From positions 1 through 25,462 of the IMG/VR virus record IMGVR_UViG_3300041403_000140: a stretch of DNA of 25,462 nucleotides, one strand, 5' to 3'. The stretch comes from a virus. Under the pieces are notes generated by a model. That model worked only from the letters and a program-made list of their open reading frames with translations. It was not told the origin of the DNA and did not search any database. Below, in pieces: positions 12,570 through 21,015 of the stretch. How positions within the stretch are numbered: the stretch's first letter is position 1; each line of letters begins with the position of its first letter. The translations under genes were made by a program, and so were the position numbers.

Positions 12570-14279
12570 TTATTTTATTCTCGAGAAATTTTTATCTTTG
12601 ATGAATTCGATTTTGTTTTCGAACTTACCATCAAGAATTTCTCCCTTATGAGAGATGATAAAGATATTTGTATCATCACCGAGTGTATAGAGAATCTTAA
12701 GTAGATTATCCACACCTTCATGGTCAAGAGAAGAATCAAATGTTTCATCTAACATAAGAAGATTTGTGGCTACACTATTCTTCATCTTAGCGATCTGTCT
12801 CCAAGTAAAGAGTAGAGACAGATCAATTCTTTGTTTTTCACCTTCAGAAAAAGAGTCATAAGTAAAATCGTCTCTGTGCCGAGAACGAATTGTCTCATTG
12901 AATTCTTCGTCTAAATTGAAGTGGACATAGAAGTCCAGTACTTGAAGATACTGATTGACTAACTTATTCATGACTGGAAGATACTGCTTGATAATCTTTG
13001 TTTTGATTCCAGTATCTTTGAGCATTTCACCTATAGCAGACTTATAAGAATATTCTTCATTTGATCTCATCTTATCGTCCATAAGAGAAGAAAGGTGTGA
13101 TTTAATATTCTCTAGTTCTTCTTCAGCAGCTTTTAAATCAGCGGTGGCTGATCCAGCGATATCTTTTCTGAGATCTCCAATCTCGCCTTGGAGCCTATTG
13201 ATTTGTTGTATGTTAGAATGTAAGCTACTTTGTTTGTCTCGTATCTCGGAAAGTGCGTCATTTGTTGTTGAAATAGATTGTTCAACTTGATCTGACTCTT
13301 CAGCGAGCTTACCCATAGCGCTTTGTAATTCTTTTGCTTTAGACTTAGCCGTGGAGAGTTTTTCATCTCGTCTTTCCGAATCAATATCTTGATCGCAGGT
13401 AGGGCATGTTTCATTTTCTTCGTAAAATTTCGCATCTTTAACGACTGTTGCCATTTGCTGTTTGAACTGCGCGTTGTATTGTAAGAGCGATTGTTTCCGG
13501 TTGTGAAGTTGGTTAAGTTCATTCTGAATATTGTCCTGTTTACCTTCAATATCTTTACTCAATTGAGAGTTTTCAGTTTCTAAACTGTCGATCTGATTAC
13601 GCTTTGTAGAGATCTGAGTTTCTTTATAAGTGATGGCTTCATCAGTAATTTTCTTGACGTCAGTAATGTACTTCTTTTGAGTATCGACTTTGTTTTTAGT
13701 TAAATCAATTTGGTAAGAAACATCTTTTAGTTTGTCTTTGATATGAGTAACTTCTTCTTTAAGTAATTGGTTCATCTTAGAGAAGACACCAATGTCAAGA
13801 AGATCCTCAATCACAAGTCTACGGCTGTGTGGATTCAACTGCATGAAAGGAACAAAGTTAGATGAACCGAGTACCACAACCTGATGAAAAGACTTGTGAT
13901 TGAGTTTAAGAATATTTTGTTCGAGAATACGCTGATATTCTTTGTTATGAGAAGACTGGTTAATCATCTCATCGTTTTTCCAGATCTCAAACTTGGCCGG
14001 TCTATCTCCACGCACGATCTTAAATTGAGAAGCACCAATTTTAAACTCTACTTCAACTAGACTACCTTTACCGTTTATTGAGTTAATAAGTTGAGGTTTA
14101 CCAATTTTTCGGTGTGCTTTACCAAAGAGACCAAACGATAAAGCATCTAACATGGTAGACTTACCAGAACCGTTTTGGCCAACTACGAGAGTAGTCTTAT
14201 GACGAGTCAGATCGATTTCTGTAAAGTTATTACCGGTTGATAAAAAGTTTTTATAACGAATTTTCTGAAAAATAATCAT
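12570..14279 (-). CDS. 46: Recombination endonuclease subunit gp46 (Rad50-like ATPase)
   Basis: This 569-residue SMC/Rad50-type ATPase is the partner of gp47 in processing DNA ends for recombination-dependent replication. Walker A is VVGQNGSGKST (32-42). A long coiled coil (about 170-430) is interrupted by the zinc-hook CPTC at 292-295. Near the C-terminus come the ABC signature SFSEGEKQR and the Walker B segment LLMLDETFDSSLD, followed by IFIISHKG with its switch histidine. The length is close to T4 gp46 (560). The ATG overlaps the gp47 stop as ATGA, so the two subunits are translated as a coupled pair. Confidence 0.96.
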   Translation of the reverse strand: MIIFQKIRYKNFLSTGNNFTEIDLTRHKTTLVVGQNGSGKSTMLDALSFGLFGKAHRKIGKPQLINSINGKGSLVEVEFKIGASQFKIVRGDRPAKFEIWKNDEMINQSSHNKEYQRILEQNILKLNHKSFHQVVVLGSSNFVPFMQLNPHSRRLVIEDLLDIGVFSKMNQLLKEEVTHIKDKLKDVSYQIDLTKNKVDTQKKYITDVKKITDEAITYKETQISTKRNQIDSLETENSQLSKDIEGKQDNIQNELNQLHNRKQSLLQYNAQFKQQMATVVKDAKFYEENETCPTCDQDIDSERRDEKLSTAKSKAKELQSAMGKLAEESDQVEQSISTTNDALSEIRDKQSSLHSNIQQINRLQGEIGDLRKDIAGSATADLKAAEEELENIKSHLSSLMDDKMRSNEEYSYKSAIGEMLKDTGIKTKIIKQYLPVMNKLVNQYLQVLDFYVHFNLDEEFNETIRSRHRDDFTYDSFSEGEKQRIDLSLLFTWRQIAKMKNSVATNLLMLDETFDSSLDHEGVDNLLKILYTLGDDTNIFIISHKGEILDGKFENKIEFIKDKNFSRIK

Positions 14280-15337
14280 ACGATTTCCAAAGCTTGAGCC
14301 TGAGTCATCAGGTCTCTCATCATCACTTTGATACGATCTTTATCGAGATCAGTATCCACGCCTTCGATATAGTCATCCATTAATTGCGGAGTGTCATCAA
14401 TTTCTAGGCCTTCGTCATCAACGTTTGATCCAATAAACTCATTAAAGTTTTCAGAGATCTTCAAATCATAGATGTCTTGATTCTGAATACGATCAATGAA
14501 TCTATCAAAAGCAAACGTATCACCCTTATCCACTACCACAACTTTGACGAACTTCTTGTCTAATACCGACGTATCATAATTATTATAATCTATTTCTTTG
14601 TCATTGTAAACAATTTTATGAAACAAAGTGTAAGGATTTTGAATTTTTTCTATTTCACGAGTTTCTGTATCGATAATGTGAAAGTACTTAGGATCATGAG
14701 CATCTGACCAGAAAAACTCCATTTGGCTACCGAGATACCAGACGTTGTCTTTACGAGATGAAACGTGAAAGTGGCCAGTCAATACCAATTCAAACCTTTC
14801 GAACAACTTATGGTTCATGCCATGATTGTTTTCAACACCACGCATGAGTTCAAAGCCACCAAGTTCTAAGTGACTGCCGAGCCAATCAGCTTTACAGTTA
14901 GCAATAAACTCCATAGACTTGTCATAGTTATCCTGACAGATCCACGGTAACATAGCAATCTTCAAAGAACCGTATTCCATCACAGTCGGTTCCATGATGA
15001 TATTGATTTCATTCATAAAGTGACCGAGTAGTTCTTTCAAACTGTTCATGTCATTGGTATTCTTAAAATACGTATCGTGGTTACCAGGAATGATATCCAT
15101 AACCATACCACGTTTACGCATCTCATTAAGAAAACATTTACGATTATGATTCAGCGCTTTGATATTAACTACTTTACGATTATCGTAATAGTCTCCAAGG
15201 TGTACGATCTGAGTAATACCTTGCTTCTCACATTCCGGAAAGAAAACGTTCTTATAAAAGTCTTCAGCGTTATCTAGAAAGATTTGAGATGAGTTACGAA
15301 TTCCGCAGTGAGTATCATTTAAGACAGCGATCTTCAT
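14276..15337 (-). CDS. 47: Recombination endonuclease subunit gp47 (Mre11-like nuclease)
   Basis: This 353-residue metallophosphoesterase nuclease has the full set of motifs: NDTH (D8, H10), GDYYDNR (D49), GNHD (85-88) and GHFHVSS (H189, H191). With gp46 it resects double-strand breaks and supplies 3' ends for UvsX/UvsY-driven recombination. The length matches T4 gp47 (339). The ATG overlaps the gp55 stop as ATGA, and its own stop overlaps the gp46 start in the same way, so gp55, gp47 and gp46 form one coupled operon downstream of the gp55 promoter. Confidence 0.96.
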   Translation of the reverse strand: MKIAVLNDTHCGIRNSSQIFLDNAEDFYKNVFFPECEKQGITQIVHLGDYYDNRKVVNIKALNHNRKCFLNEMRKRGMVMDIIPGNHDTYFKNTNDMNSLKELLGHFMNEINIIMEPTVMEYGSLKIAMLPWICQDNYDKSMEFIANCKADWLGSHLELGGFELMRGVENNHGMNHKLFERFELVLTGHFHVSSRKDNVWYLGSQMEFFWSDAHDPKYFHIIDTETREIEKIQNPYTLFHKIVYNDKEIDYNNYDTSVLDKKFVKVVVVDKGDTFAFDRFIDRIQNQDIYDLKISENFNEFIGSNVDDEGLEIDDTPQLMDDYIEGVDTDLDKDRIKVMMRDLMTQAQALEIV

Positions 15338-15930
15338 TCTAAAAACTCCGACAAATCAGAATCAGCCGTGACAGAACGTTTCTTACGTTTCTTTTCTACC
15401 TTAGAGTATTCCTTTACTTCAGTATCAACAAACTTAACTCGATCAATACGAGTCTTGAGTGTATCAACAAATGCCTCAGCTATTAATCCAGAGGTATCAT
15501 CTCCATGCTCGTTAACCATAAAGGTTTCGAAGCCAGAATTAGCGATATATTTCATTTTAATGTCTTGTTGCTTTTTCTCTCGAGCAATACGACGAAGGAA
15601 AGCATACCAGGTAATCTGAGTAAAGTACGCAAAGGCGTTTGGTTTACCAGTACGAGTAGCTGCTTCGATGTCGTAGTTATTAATAGCCTTTAGACAGTTT
15701 TCGACAGCATCCATTACCATTTCTTCGCGATACGTGTAGCGAATAAAATTAGATTTGTGAGACAAACCCTCGGCGATGCGTAAGAAGCATTGCGCGACAT
15801 AATCTGGTACTTTTGGAATAGTCTTATTGTTTTCTCGAGCTTCGTTAACTATAGACACATAATCGACTACTGCTTGTGAGAATTCAGCATTGTTCACATA
15901 GTGAATGCTTTGTCTTTTTGATCTTGCCAT
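15334..15930 (-). CDS. 55: Late transcription sigma factor gp55
   Basis: This 198-residue sigma-like factor directs host RNA polymerase to TATAAATA late promoters. Similarity to T4 gp55 is clear: the N-terminal HYVNNAEFSQAVVDY (T4 YNYVNNKELLQAIIDW), IAEGLSHKSNF, YTYREEMVMDAVENCLKAINNYD and PNAFAYFTQITWYAFLRRIAREKK. The C-terminus DLSEFLE resembles the T4 tail DFLYE that binds the gp45 clamp. The start at 15930 has AGAGGA 7 nt upstream; the ATG at 15945 has none. It has its own early-type promoter. The late promoters found in this window are its expected targets. Confidence 0.95.
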   Translation of the reverse strand: MARSKRQSIHYVNNAEFSQAVVDYVSIVNEARENNKTIPKVPDYVAQCFLRIAEGLSHKSNFIRYTYREEMVMDAVENCLKAINNYDIEAATRTGKPNAFAYFTQITWYAFLRRIAREKKQQDIKMKYIANSGFETFMVNEHGDDTSGLIAEAFVDTLKTRIDRVKFVDTEVKEYSKVEKKRKKRSVTADSDLSEFLE

Positions 15931-15956
15931 AATAGTCCTCTTCATTATGTAAGTAT

Positions 15957-15985
15957 ATTATATCAAATAGAGGCGGTTGTGTACA
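15957..15985 (-). promoter_or_regulatory. Early sigma70-type promoter before gene 55
   Basis: TGTACA (15985-15980), a 17-nt spacer and TATAAT (15962-15957), with an extended TG, lie on the minus strand. Predicted +1 is near 15950 with a 20-nt leader. Confidence 0.8.
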
Positions 15986-16020
15986 CTGTTTAATTTTGTT
16001 ATCATACGAAAAAATAGTTG

Positions 16021-16048
16021 TGTACTTTTTCGCCAGATATGATATAAT
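16021..16048 (+). promoter_or_regulatory. Candidate plus-strand (antisense) promoter
   Basis: TGTACT (16021-16026), a 16-nt spacer and an extended -10 TGATATAAT (TATAAT at 16043-16048) point against all genes of the window. Predicted +1 near 16055 would give RNA antisense to the end of the gene at 16080-16715. Confidence 0.4.
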
Positions 16049-16079
16049 AAATTAAGGTTTTTTGGAGAGGGTAGTATAC

Positions 16080-16715
16080 CTATGCTCCGTCCTTAGTTCT
16101 ATAGTTCCATTCGTCGGTATGACCAACTGACCATTTTGGTTCAGTTTCTACTCTATAGTTTTGTGTACAAACCTTAAAGTCTGGCGTTTTTAACTTATCG
16201 GGCGTCAAACTCGAGTCACGCCATATAACTCTATTATTAGGTTGAGCAGCAAATTGTCCATTATCCAACATTATAACATTAAAAGATTTATGCTCTGGAT
16301 CGTGTTCAGAGAAATTAATATCCAAAATACTTTTATCAGGGTGAGCATTATCAATTGTAAAAAGATATTCGCCTGGATGCATCTTCTTATCTTTACCAAA
16401 GAATTCACAGCGAGAAAGAATTGGTTTTTCTACTACAGTCAAGTGATAGTCAAAACAATCCCAAAGCTGAAGAATATCAAGAGGCAACAACTCACCATGA
16501 TCTGTCTTCCATACAAATGCAGATATCGGAAGCTTATCATAGAGAGCACCGTATTCGGTTAGCAATGTTTCGAAATACAGAGCTTTGTACTGAGTTGATT
16601 TTACAGATATCCATATACCTGGTGTGAATTCGCCATGACCTTTTTGATGATCGTATAAGAATTCTTTACGAACAAACACGTTTTCTGGTGGTAATGGTGC
16701 TACTAAAAAAGACAT
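16080..16715 (-). CDS. Conserved hypothetical phage protein (211 aa)
   Basis: I do not recognise the function of this 211-residue protein. It opens MSFLVAPLPPENVFVRKEFL and contains PGIWISVKST, then SAFVWK, and a central segment LDILQLWDCFDYHLTVV followed by KKMHPGEYLFTIDNA. It ends with a Trp-rich polar tail (KWSVGHTDEWNY). It seems beta-rich with many aromatic residues and has no membrane segment or catalytic motif. The ATG overlaps the upstream stop as TAATG. It lies between UvsW and gp55, where marine T4-like phages often carry conserved unknown genes, so a role in replication, recombination or transcription is possible but unproven. Confidence 0.75.
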   Translation of the reverse strand: MSFLVAPLPPENVFVRKEFLYDHQKGHGEFTPGIWISVKSTQYKALYFETLLTEYGALYDKLPISAFVWKTDHGELLPLDILQLWDCFDYHLTVVEKPILSRCEFFGKDKKMHPGEYLFTIDNAHPDKSILDINFSEHDPEHKSFNVIMLDNGQFAAQPNNRVIWRDSSLTPDKLKTPDFKVCTQNYRVETEPKWSVGHTDEWNYRTKDGA

Positions 16716-17170
16716 TAGTGAAAGGTATCCTTTGGTCGTTTAAATTGTACTATATTTTCTCCGCGCGGATCTTTTTCTGGTTTTTCCATTTCTTCTTCCA
16801 TCGCATCAAGTAATTTCATATACTTTTCAAAATCTTCGTCACTTGACTCTTCTAGTTCTTCCATAGTTAATCCACCTTTAGAATATCGTTTCATTTTACT
16901 TAAGGTGCTATGATAGTGTTTCATAATATTTTCAGACGGAGTAGTCTCAACAACTATATGGGCCAAATTAAGAACTTGAAGTTTATCGGTGTTTTCTGTA
17001 AAAGACATGAGTGGCCGAAAAGCAAAGTAACTATATCCTTCGTCATAATTTTCAGCTTCTACGATCTTTAGAGCGTCTGACATGATTATAACACCTTCAT
17101 CCTCTTGAACATCTAAGATATTCGCGATGAATTCTTCGCCATTAGTGAGTTTGATTTGTTTATAAGTCAT
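16715..17170 (-). CDS. Conserved hypothetical protein with Sm-like N-terminus (151 aa)
   Basis: This 151-residue protein overlaps the UvsW stop as ATGA. Residues 1-75 (YKQIKLTNGEEFIANILD, then EGVIIMSDALKIVE and later LQVLNLAHIVVET) follow the strand order of a small Sm-type barrel. Residues 76-151 are helical and strongly charged, with an acidic run (MEELEESSDEDFEKYM) and a basic C-terminus (VQFKRPKDTFH). RNA binding or protein-protein contact are possible roles, but neither is shown. It resembles the protein at 748-1041 in its N-terminal pattern (LLNGAEVIGRYKG). Confidence 0.75.
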   Translation of the reverse strand: MTYKQIKLTNGEEFIANILDVQEDEGVIIMSDALKIVEAENYDEGYSYFAFRPLMSFTENTDKLQVLNLAHIVVETTPSENIMKHYHSTLSKMKRYSKGGLTMEELEESSDEDFEKYMKLLDAMEEEMEKPEKDPRGENIVQFKRPKDTFH

Positions 17171-18648
17171 AGGTCAATCTTGTAAGTTTTGTGATTAAAT
17201 TGTTCTCTCTGATATATCTTTAATCTTTCGAGACCATGAAGCCACGCAAAATTCTTTTGACTATCAGTACTAATATTATCTATAACATCGTATAAGACAG
17301 TCGTCGACCCATCGTCGCTTTTACGAAGACCGCGACCAATGGACTGTAAAACACGTATCTGTGATTTGGACGGTGAGGCAAATACAATGTTGTGTAAGTT
17401 TCGTATATTGATGCCAGTACTAAAAGTTCCAAGGCTAGCAACGATAATAGCATTTTTCTGTTTCTCCACTATTCCACGAATGGCTTCTCGATCTGACGTA
17501 GCGACGTCACCTGATACAAAGAAAACTCTTCGGCCTTCGGCTGCTTTACTTTGTATCGATTGAAAGAGAGGCTTACCATGTTTTTCTACATAATTAAAGA
17601 GAACAAGTGTATTACCTTTTAGATCTAATGACAGATTTGTAATAAACTTGTTACGCTTTTCGTTTGTTACAATTTCTTCTATTTCTTCTTGGTATGTTTT
17701 TTTACCAAATGCTTTTCTAAATTCTTCTGGCCAATTCAACTCTAGACGATTGATATCGAGTGGTGCTAGTGTTTCATTGTCCTGTAATTTTTTCGTCGTC
17801 GTTACTTTATATATCTTACCAAATAATCCTTGAAGTACAAGCTCATGTGTTTGAGTGCCATCAAGAGTACCAGTAGTTCCATACCTATAAACAGCTTCAG
17901 TAGCTTTATTCATAATATTCATAAGTGATTTAGATTTAAATCCGTGGCACTCATCACCGATAATCATACCAAATTGTTCGAACCAAGCTTTCGGAAGTTT
18001 ATAGATTGATTGCCATGTTGATACAATAATAGGAGCATCAGTATCTTTATCTTTACCAGAATAGATTTTATGAGCCAATCCTTTTGGCATATTATATTCT
18101 TCGAAGTCATTTGTCATCTGTTCAACAAGCGATGTTGTAGGTACAATCACTAAGACTTTCTTATCACTACTTCCTCTTAACATACCAAGATAATAAGATA
18201 AAAGAACATAGATGATAAGAGATTTACCAGAACCAGTTGGTGAAAGGAGTACACCTCTTTGACGTTTCAATCCTTCGATCACAGCAAGGAATTGATAGTC
18301 TCTCATTGTATGTGGAAGATTTAATTTAGAAATAAATGTGGCTAATTCTTTTGCGTCAATCTTATCTTCTGAGTAAGGCATACCATAAAGTGTACGTACT
18401 GCTTCATAGTTATAACCACGTGATTCTAAGAATTGAACTAAATGATATATCAAGCCGGCTGGCAATTCGCCTGTACGTTTATCAAACAAACGAATCTTTC
18501 CATCCCAGACTCTCCTCTTGAAAGCTGGCATGAATTTATAGCCTGGAACAAAAAACGAAAAGAATTCGTTGAGTTCTTCGGCTGTGCCATAATCACACTC
18601 AATGTGTAAATTAGCTTGATTTAGTTTCCGGACTCGAATTGCTTCCAC
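17167..18648 (-). CDS. uvsW: UvsW DNA/RNA helicase
   Basis: This 493-residue superfamily 2 helicase unwinds branched DNA and R-loops, which in T4 switches replication from origin-dependent to recombination-dependent mode. An N-terminal domain of about 100 residues matches T4 (ELNEFFSF...GYKFMPAF...WDGKIRLFD). Motif I is SPTGSGKS (136-143), motif II DECH (232-235), motif III YGTTGTLDG (255-263), and motif VI SIGRGLRK lies near 435. The start is a GTG at 18648 inside the end of uvsY, which aligns with the T4 N-terminus; only a weak GGGA precedes it, so coupling to uvsY is likely. T4 UvsW is 503 residues. Confidence 0.95.
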   Translation of the reverse strand: MEAIRVRKLNQANLHIECDYGTAEELNEFFSFFVPGYKFMPAFKRRVWDGKIRLFDKRTGELPAGLIYHLVQFLESRGYNYEAVRTLYGMPYSEDKIDAKELATFISKLNLPHTMRDYQFLAVIEGLKRQRGVLLSPTGSGKSLIIYVLLSYYLGMLRGSSDKKVLVIVPTTSLVEQMTNDFEEYNMPKGLAHKIYSGKDKDTDAPIIVSTWQSIYKLPKAWFEQFGMIIGDECHGFKSKSLMNIMNKATEAVYRYGTTGTLDGTQTHELVLQGLFGKIYKVTTTKKLQDNETLAPLDINRLELNWPEEFRKAFGKKTYQEEIEEIVTNEKRNKFITNLSLDLKGNTLVLFNYVEKHGKPLFQSIQSKAAEGRRVFFVSGDVATSDREAIRGIVEKQKNAIIVASLGTFSTGINIRNLHNIVFASPSKSQIRVLQSIGRGLRKSDDGSTTVLYDVIDNISTDSQKNFAWLHGLERLKIYQREQFNHKTYKIDL

Positions 18649-19064
18649 TTAATAATATTCCCAATTGTTTGATGTCTCCAATTAATATTAGAGACTATTT
18701 CTGTAAGTGTTTCTACTAGTGTCTTATAATATTGAATCTTTTCTTCTGACTTCAAAATCTCTGGATCTGAATCGTAATAATAAGACATGTCACCTTTCAT
18801 CACTTTTAAACCGTTAAACGGATCGTGATCCCAACCAAGTGATTCAACCGTTGCTTGATCCATTTTTCCGTTATACCACTCCCACTTTTGTTTGAGCAAT
18901 GTCTTTTGAGAAAACTCAGCTCTCTTCAAAAGCAGTTTAGCATTCGAAAGTTTTTCAAGATATTTCGCATGTAAGAGAGGGGTATTTCGAGAGTCTTCAT
19001 CAAGGTGCATACTAATTTTACTATCCTCACTCCATTGAGCAAGGACTTCTTTCAAGTCAATCAT
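18621..19064 (-). CDS. uvsY: UvsY recombination mediator
   Basis: This 147-residue protein matches T4 UvsY (137 aa) in overall plan: an N-terminal LLHAKYLEKLSNAKLLLKR aligned to T4 MLYSKWLNKHSSIKKEMLR, then QKWEWYNGKMDQ against ARLDYYSGRGDG, and a C-terminal helix ending IIKWKQFESGN against IQDMRAFEAGK. UvsY displaces single-strand binding protein and loads the UvsX recombinase on ssDNA. The ATG at 19064 has GGAG 7 nt upstream; an in-frame TTG two codons earlier is less likely. It sits directly before uvsW and overlaps it by 28 nt, as expected for a recombination operon. Confidence 0.88.
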   Translation of the reverse strand: MIDLKEVLAQWSEDSKISMHLDEDSRNTPLLHAKYLEKLSNAKLLLKRAEFSQKTLLKQKWEWYNGKMDQATVESLGWDHDPFNGLKVMKGDMSYYYDSDPEILKSEEKIQYYKTLVETLTEIVSNINWRHQTIGNIIKWKQFESGN

Positions 19065-19090
19065 AATCAATCTCCATCATATAGGATTAT

Positions 19091-19591
19091 CTATACTAGT
19101 TCAAAAAGCGTAAATCTAAATGTAATAGGACAAACAATAAATTCTGTACCAGATGCTGTTGCCTCAAACGGGATATCTCCTAGAGTAACAGGCATAGCAT
19201 CTATATATCGTATTTGTTTAATTACTGTGTTTGAGCTTGATAGAATAGACAGCGTAATATCAGCAACTGAATTGATAGTACTACCATCTCTATCTAAAGC
19301 TCCAACAAGAGGATTGTCGACAATTCGACGCATCCAATCGTGCATTTCGGTATAAGCATTCATTTCTTCGTCAAGAATAATGTTTGCTGAAAATTCACCA
19401 TATTCTAATGATCCACCAGGAATTGGAACACGAGTAAGTTTTCTGAAAGGTACTTCTGCCGGATTCAATGACATACTAGGATGATTCACTGACTGACAAA
19501 AGTATTCTAAGTTTGGATAATTCTTCCGATCGATCGTTAGCTTAAACGACGTGGGTTGAATATAGTTAATATTTGTAGTAAGTTCTGCCAT
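19091..19591 (-). CDS. Tail-tube-family virion protein downstream of gp23
   Basis: This 166-residue protein begins MAELTTNINYIQPTSFKLTI. Its pattern (DRKNYPNLEYFCQSVNHP, then GEFSANIILDEEMNAYTEMHDWM and a closing ITFRFTLFEL) resembles the gp19 tail-tube fold: a strand pair, an acidic D-E-x-x-A-Y helix, and a terminal beta strand. In related marine phages this position, between gp23 and uvsY, holds a tail completion/tube protein often labelled gp3; I cannot confirm that identity. The ATG at 19591 has no ribosome site, and the exact TATAAATA just upstream predicts +1 on the A of the ATG. The next upstream in-frame ATG lies inside the gp23 terminator and is unlikely. Confidence 0.75.
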   Translation of the reverse strand: MAELTTNINYIQPTSFKLTIDRKNYPNLEYFCQSVNHPSMSLNPAEVPFRKLTRVPIPGGSLEYGEFSANIILDEEMNAYTEMHDWMRRIVDNPLVGALDRDGSTINSVADITLSILSSSNTVIKQIRYIDAMPVTLGDIPFEATASGTEFIVCPITFRFTLFELV

Positions 19592-19596
19592 GATTC

Positions 19597-19604
19597 TATT
19601 TATA
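19597..19604 (-). promoter_or_regulatory. T4-type late promoter after gene 23
   Basis: An exact TATAAATA (19604-19597) on the minus strand immediately follows the T-rich tail of the gp23 terminator. Standard T4 late spacing puts +1 at 19591, the first base of the next start codon. Confidence 0.75.
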
Positions 19605-19614
19605 TGAAAAGAAA

Positions 19615-19634
19615 GGGCCATCCGAAGATGGCCC
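19615..19634 (-). terminator. Terminator after gene 23 with cUUCGg tetraloop
   Basis: An 8-bp stem GGGCCATC/GATGGCCC closes a UUCG tetraloop on the minus strand and is followed by TTTCTTTTC. This is a very stable intrinsic terminator. It ends about 50 nt after the gp23 stop. Confidence 0.85.
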
Positions 19635-19680
19635 AGTGTTTTCGCGTATTACTTTTACGATTGTTTTTAGCTTTTTGGTC

Positions 19681-21003
19681 CTATGAAAGGATGTTATTAA
19701 CCGCAAAGATTCTGTAATACTGGTTTGTACGAACAGCTGCAAGACCGTCGGATGGAGTGGAACCAACGAATGGGTTGGATACCATGCCATAACGAGTCTT
19801 GAATCCGATCCGTGGCTGGAAGTCTTCCTCGCCTACAGCCTTGACCATTGTTAATGGTACGTATGGGCAGTAGAACACACCGGCGTCATATGGGTTAGTA
19901 CCCTTATAACCGACGTTGATGTAGTCACGGCTTGAGTAAGGATCAATATAGACCTTAATGCGGCCGTTAAGAGTACCAGCGAAGGTGTTGCCGGTATCGT
20001 CAACGTTCATGCTTGAGCTCAGTGCTGGAGTGTAGTCCAACATGCCAGCAGCGTTAAGAGCAGCAGCAACGTCAGAGGAACACAGGATAAAGTTACCTTT
20101 ACCGCGACGTGTTTCTTTTGCGATTACGTTAGCTTCACGCTCGATCTGCATGATCATGCCTTTGTACTTTTCAACTGACCAACGGCCATCAGCGTCTGTT
20201 GCCAGATCGAAGATACCAAGTGTCTGGTTAGAAGTCTGACGAGCACCAATCTTAGCTTGTGAGTTAATCGTACGAACAACTTCACGGTTGATTTCAGCCA
20301 GAATTTCAGTTGAAAGGATGTTTGCCAGTTCTGTTTCAGCGTCCAGACCGTGGATAGCTTTCAGATCCTGAGCAAGTTCGAGGGTGTAGTTAGCGCGCAG
20401 AGCACGTGTCTTTGCGGTAACAGTTGCTTTTTCAATGGTGAAGCCCATTGGAGCGAGTTCTTCTTGGTTTGTTCCACCCAAGACTTCGCCTTCAGCAGCA
20501 GAGTAGTTATCGCCAACGTATGGTACGTGAGTTGAATCGGAGTCAAGGATTGTTGAATCCTGGTTACCGTCAAGAGTACCAGCAAGACCGGATGGGCCGC
20601 GTGTGCCGTTACCGGTTGTGCTTGAGTCACCGGAGTAACCGACTGGAGCTTCGTTAAAGAGAGCTTCGTCGCCGTTTGATACGCCAGCTTTGGTCTTCTG
20701 GAAGGTTGACTTCATTGCGAAGATCAGACCAGTTGGACCAGACATTGGCTGAACACCAGCGATGTCGTATGCTACGAGGTTAGGCATAGCACGACGTACG
20801 AGTGCGATCAGAACAGGGTTCCAACGCTCAGCGTCGCCAGTTACAGTTGTTTCGTTAAGCATGGACTCTTCACGAAGAGCCTTTTCTTGGTTCTCAAGGA
20901 TTGCTGCAGTAACAGCTTTCCGATGAGCGTCTTTAATGGAACCGGCAGATTCTTCATTCAGTACCGGTGCCCACTTTTCTACGAGATTGTCGTATGATTG
21001 CAT
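19681..21003 (-). CDS. 23: Major capsid protein, gp23-like
   Basis: This 440-residue major head subunit matches gp23 of marine T4-like phages: RWNPVLIALVRRAMPNLVAYDIAGVQPMSGPTG (about residues 60-92), the central LAQDLKAIHGLDAETELANILS and IGFKTRYGMVSNPF near the C-terminus. The N-terminal region of about 50-60 residues is charged and contains LNE sites (residues 15-17 and 48-50) that could be cut by the gp21 protease, as T4 gp23 is matured; the exact cut site is inference. A GGGAG site precedes the ATG. GC content and codon choice are higher than in neighbouring genes, as expected for a highly expressed protein. No gp24 vertex gene follows. Confidence 0.96.
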   Translation of the reverse strand: MQSYDNLVEKWAPVLNEESAGSIKDAHRKAVTAAILENQEKALREESMLNETTVTGDAERWNPVLIALVRRAMPNLVAYDIAGVQPMSGPTGLIFAMKSTFQKTKAGVSNGDEALFNEAPVGYSGDSSTTGNGTRGPSGLAGTLDGNQDSTILDSDSTHVPYVGDNYSAAEGEVLGGTNQEELAPMGFTIEKATVTAKTRALRANYTLELAQDLKAIHGLDAETELANILSTEILAEINREVVRTINSQAKIGARQTSNQTLGIFDLATDADGRWSVEKYKGMIMQIEREANVIAKETRRGKGNFILCSSDVAAALNAAGMLDYTPALSSSMNVDDTGNTFAGTLNGRIKVYIDPYSSRDYINVGYKGTNPYDAGVFYCPYVPLTMVKAVGEEDFQPRIGFKTRYGMVSNPFVGSTPSDGLAAVRTNQYYRIFAVNNILS

Positions 21004-21015
21004 TTTAGGACTCCC

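Noticed and set aside
13133-13549. Second minus-strand open frame of 138 codons inside gene 46
   Set aside because: It lies in the alternative frame of the coiled-coil region, where low-complexity codons leave long open shadows; no ribosome site.
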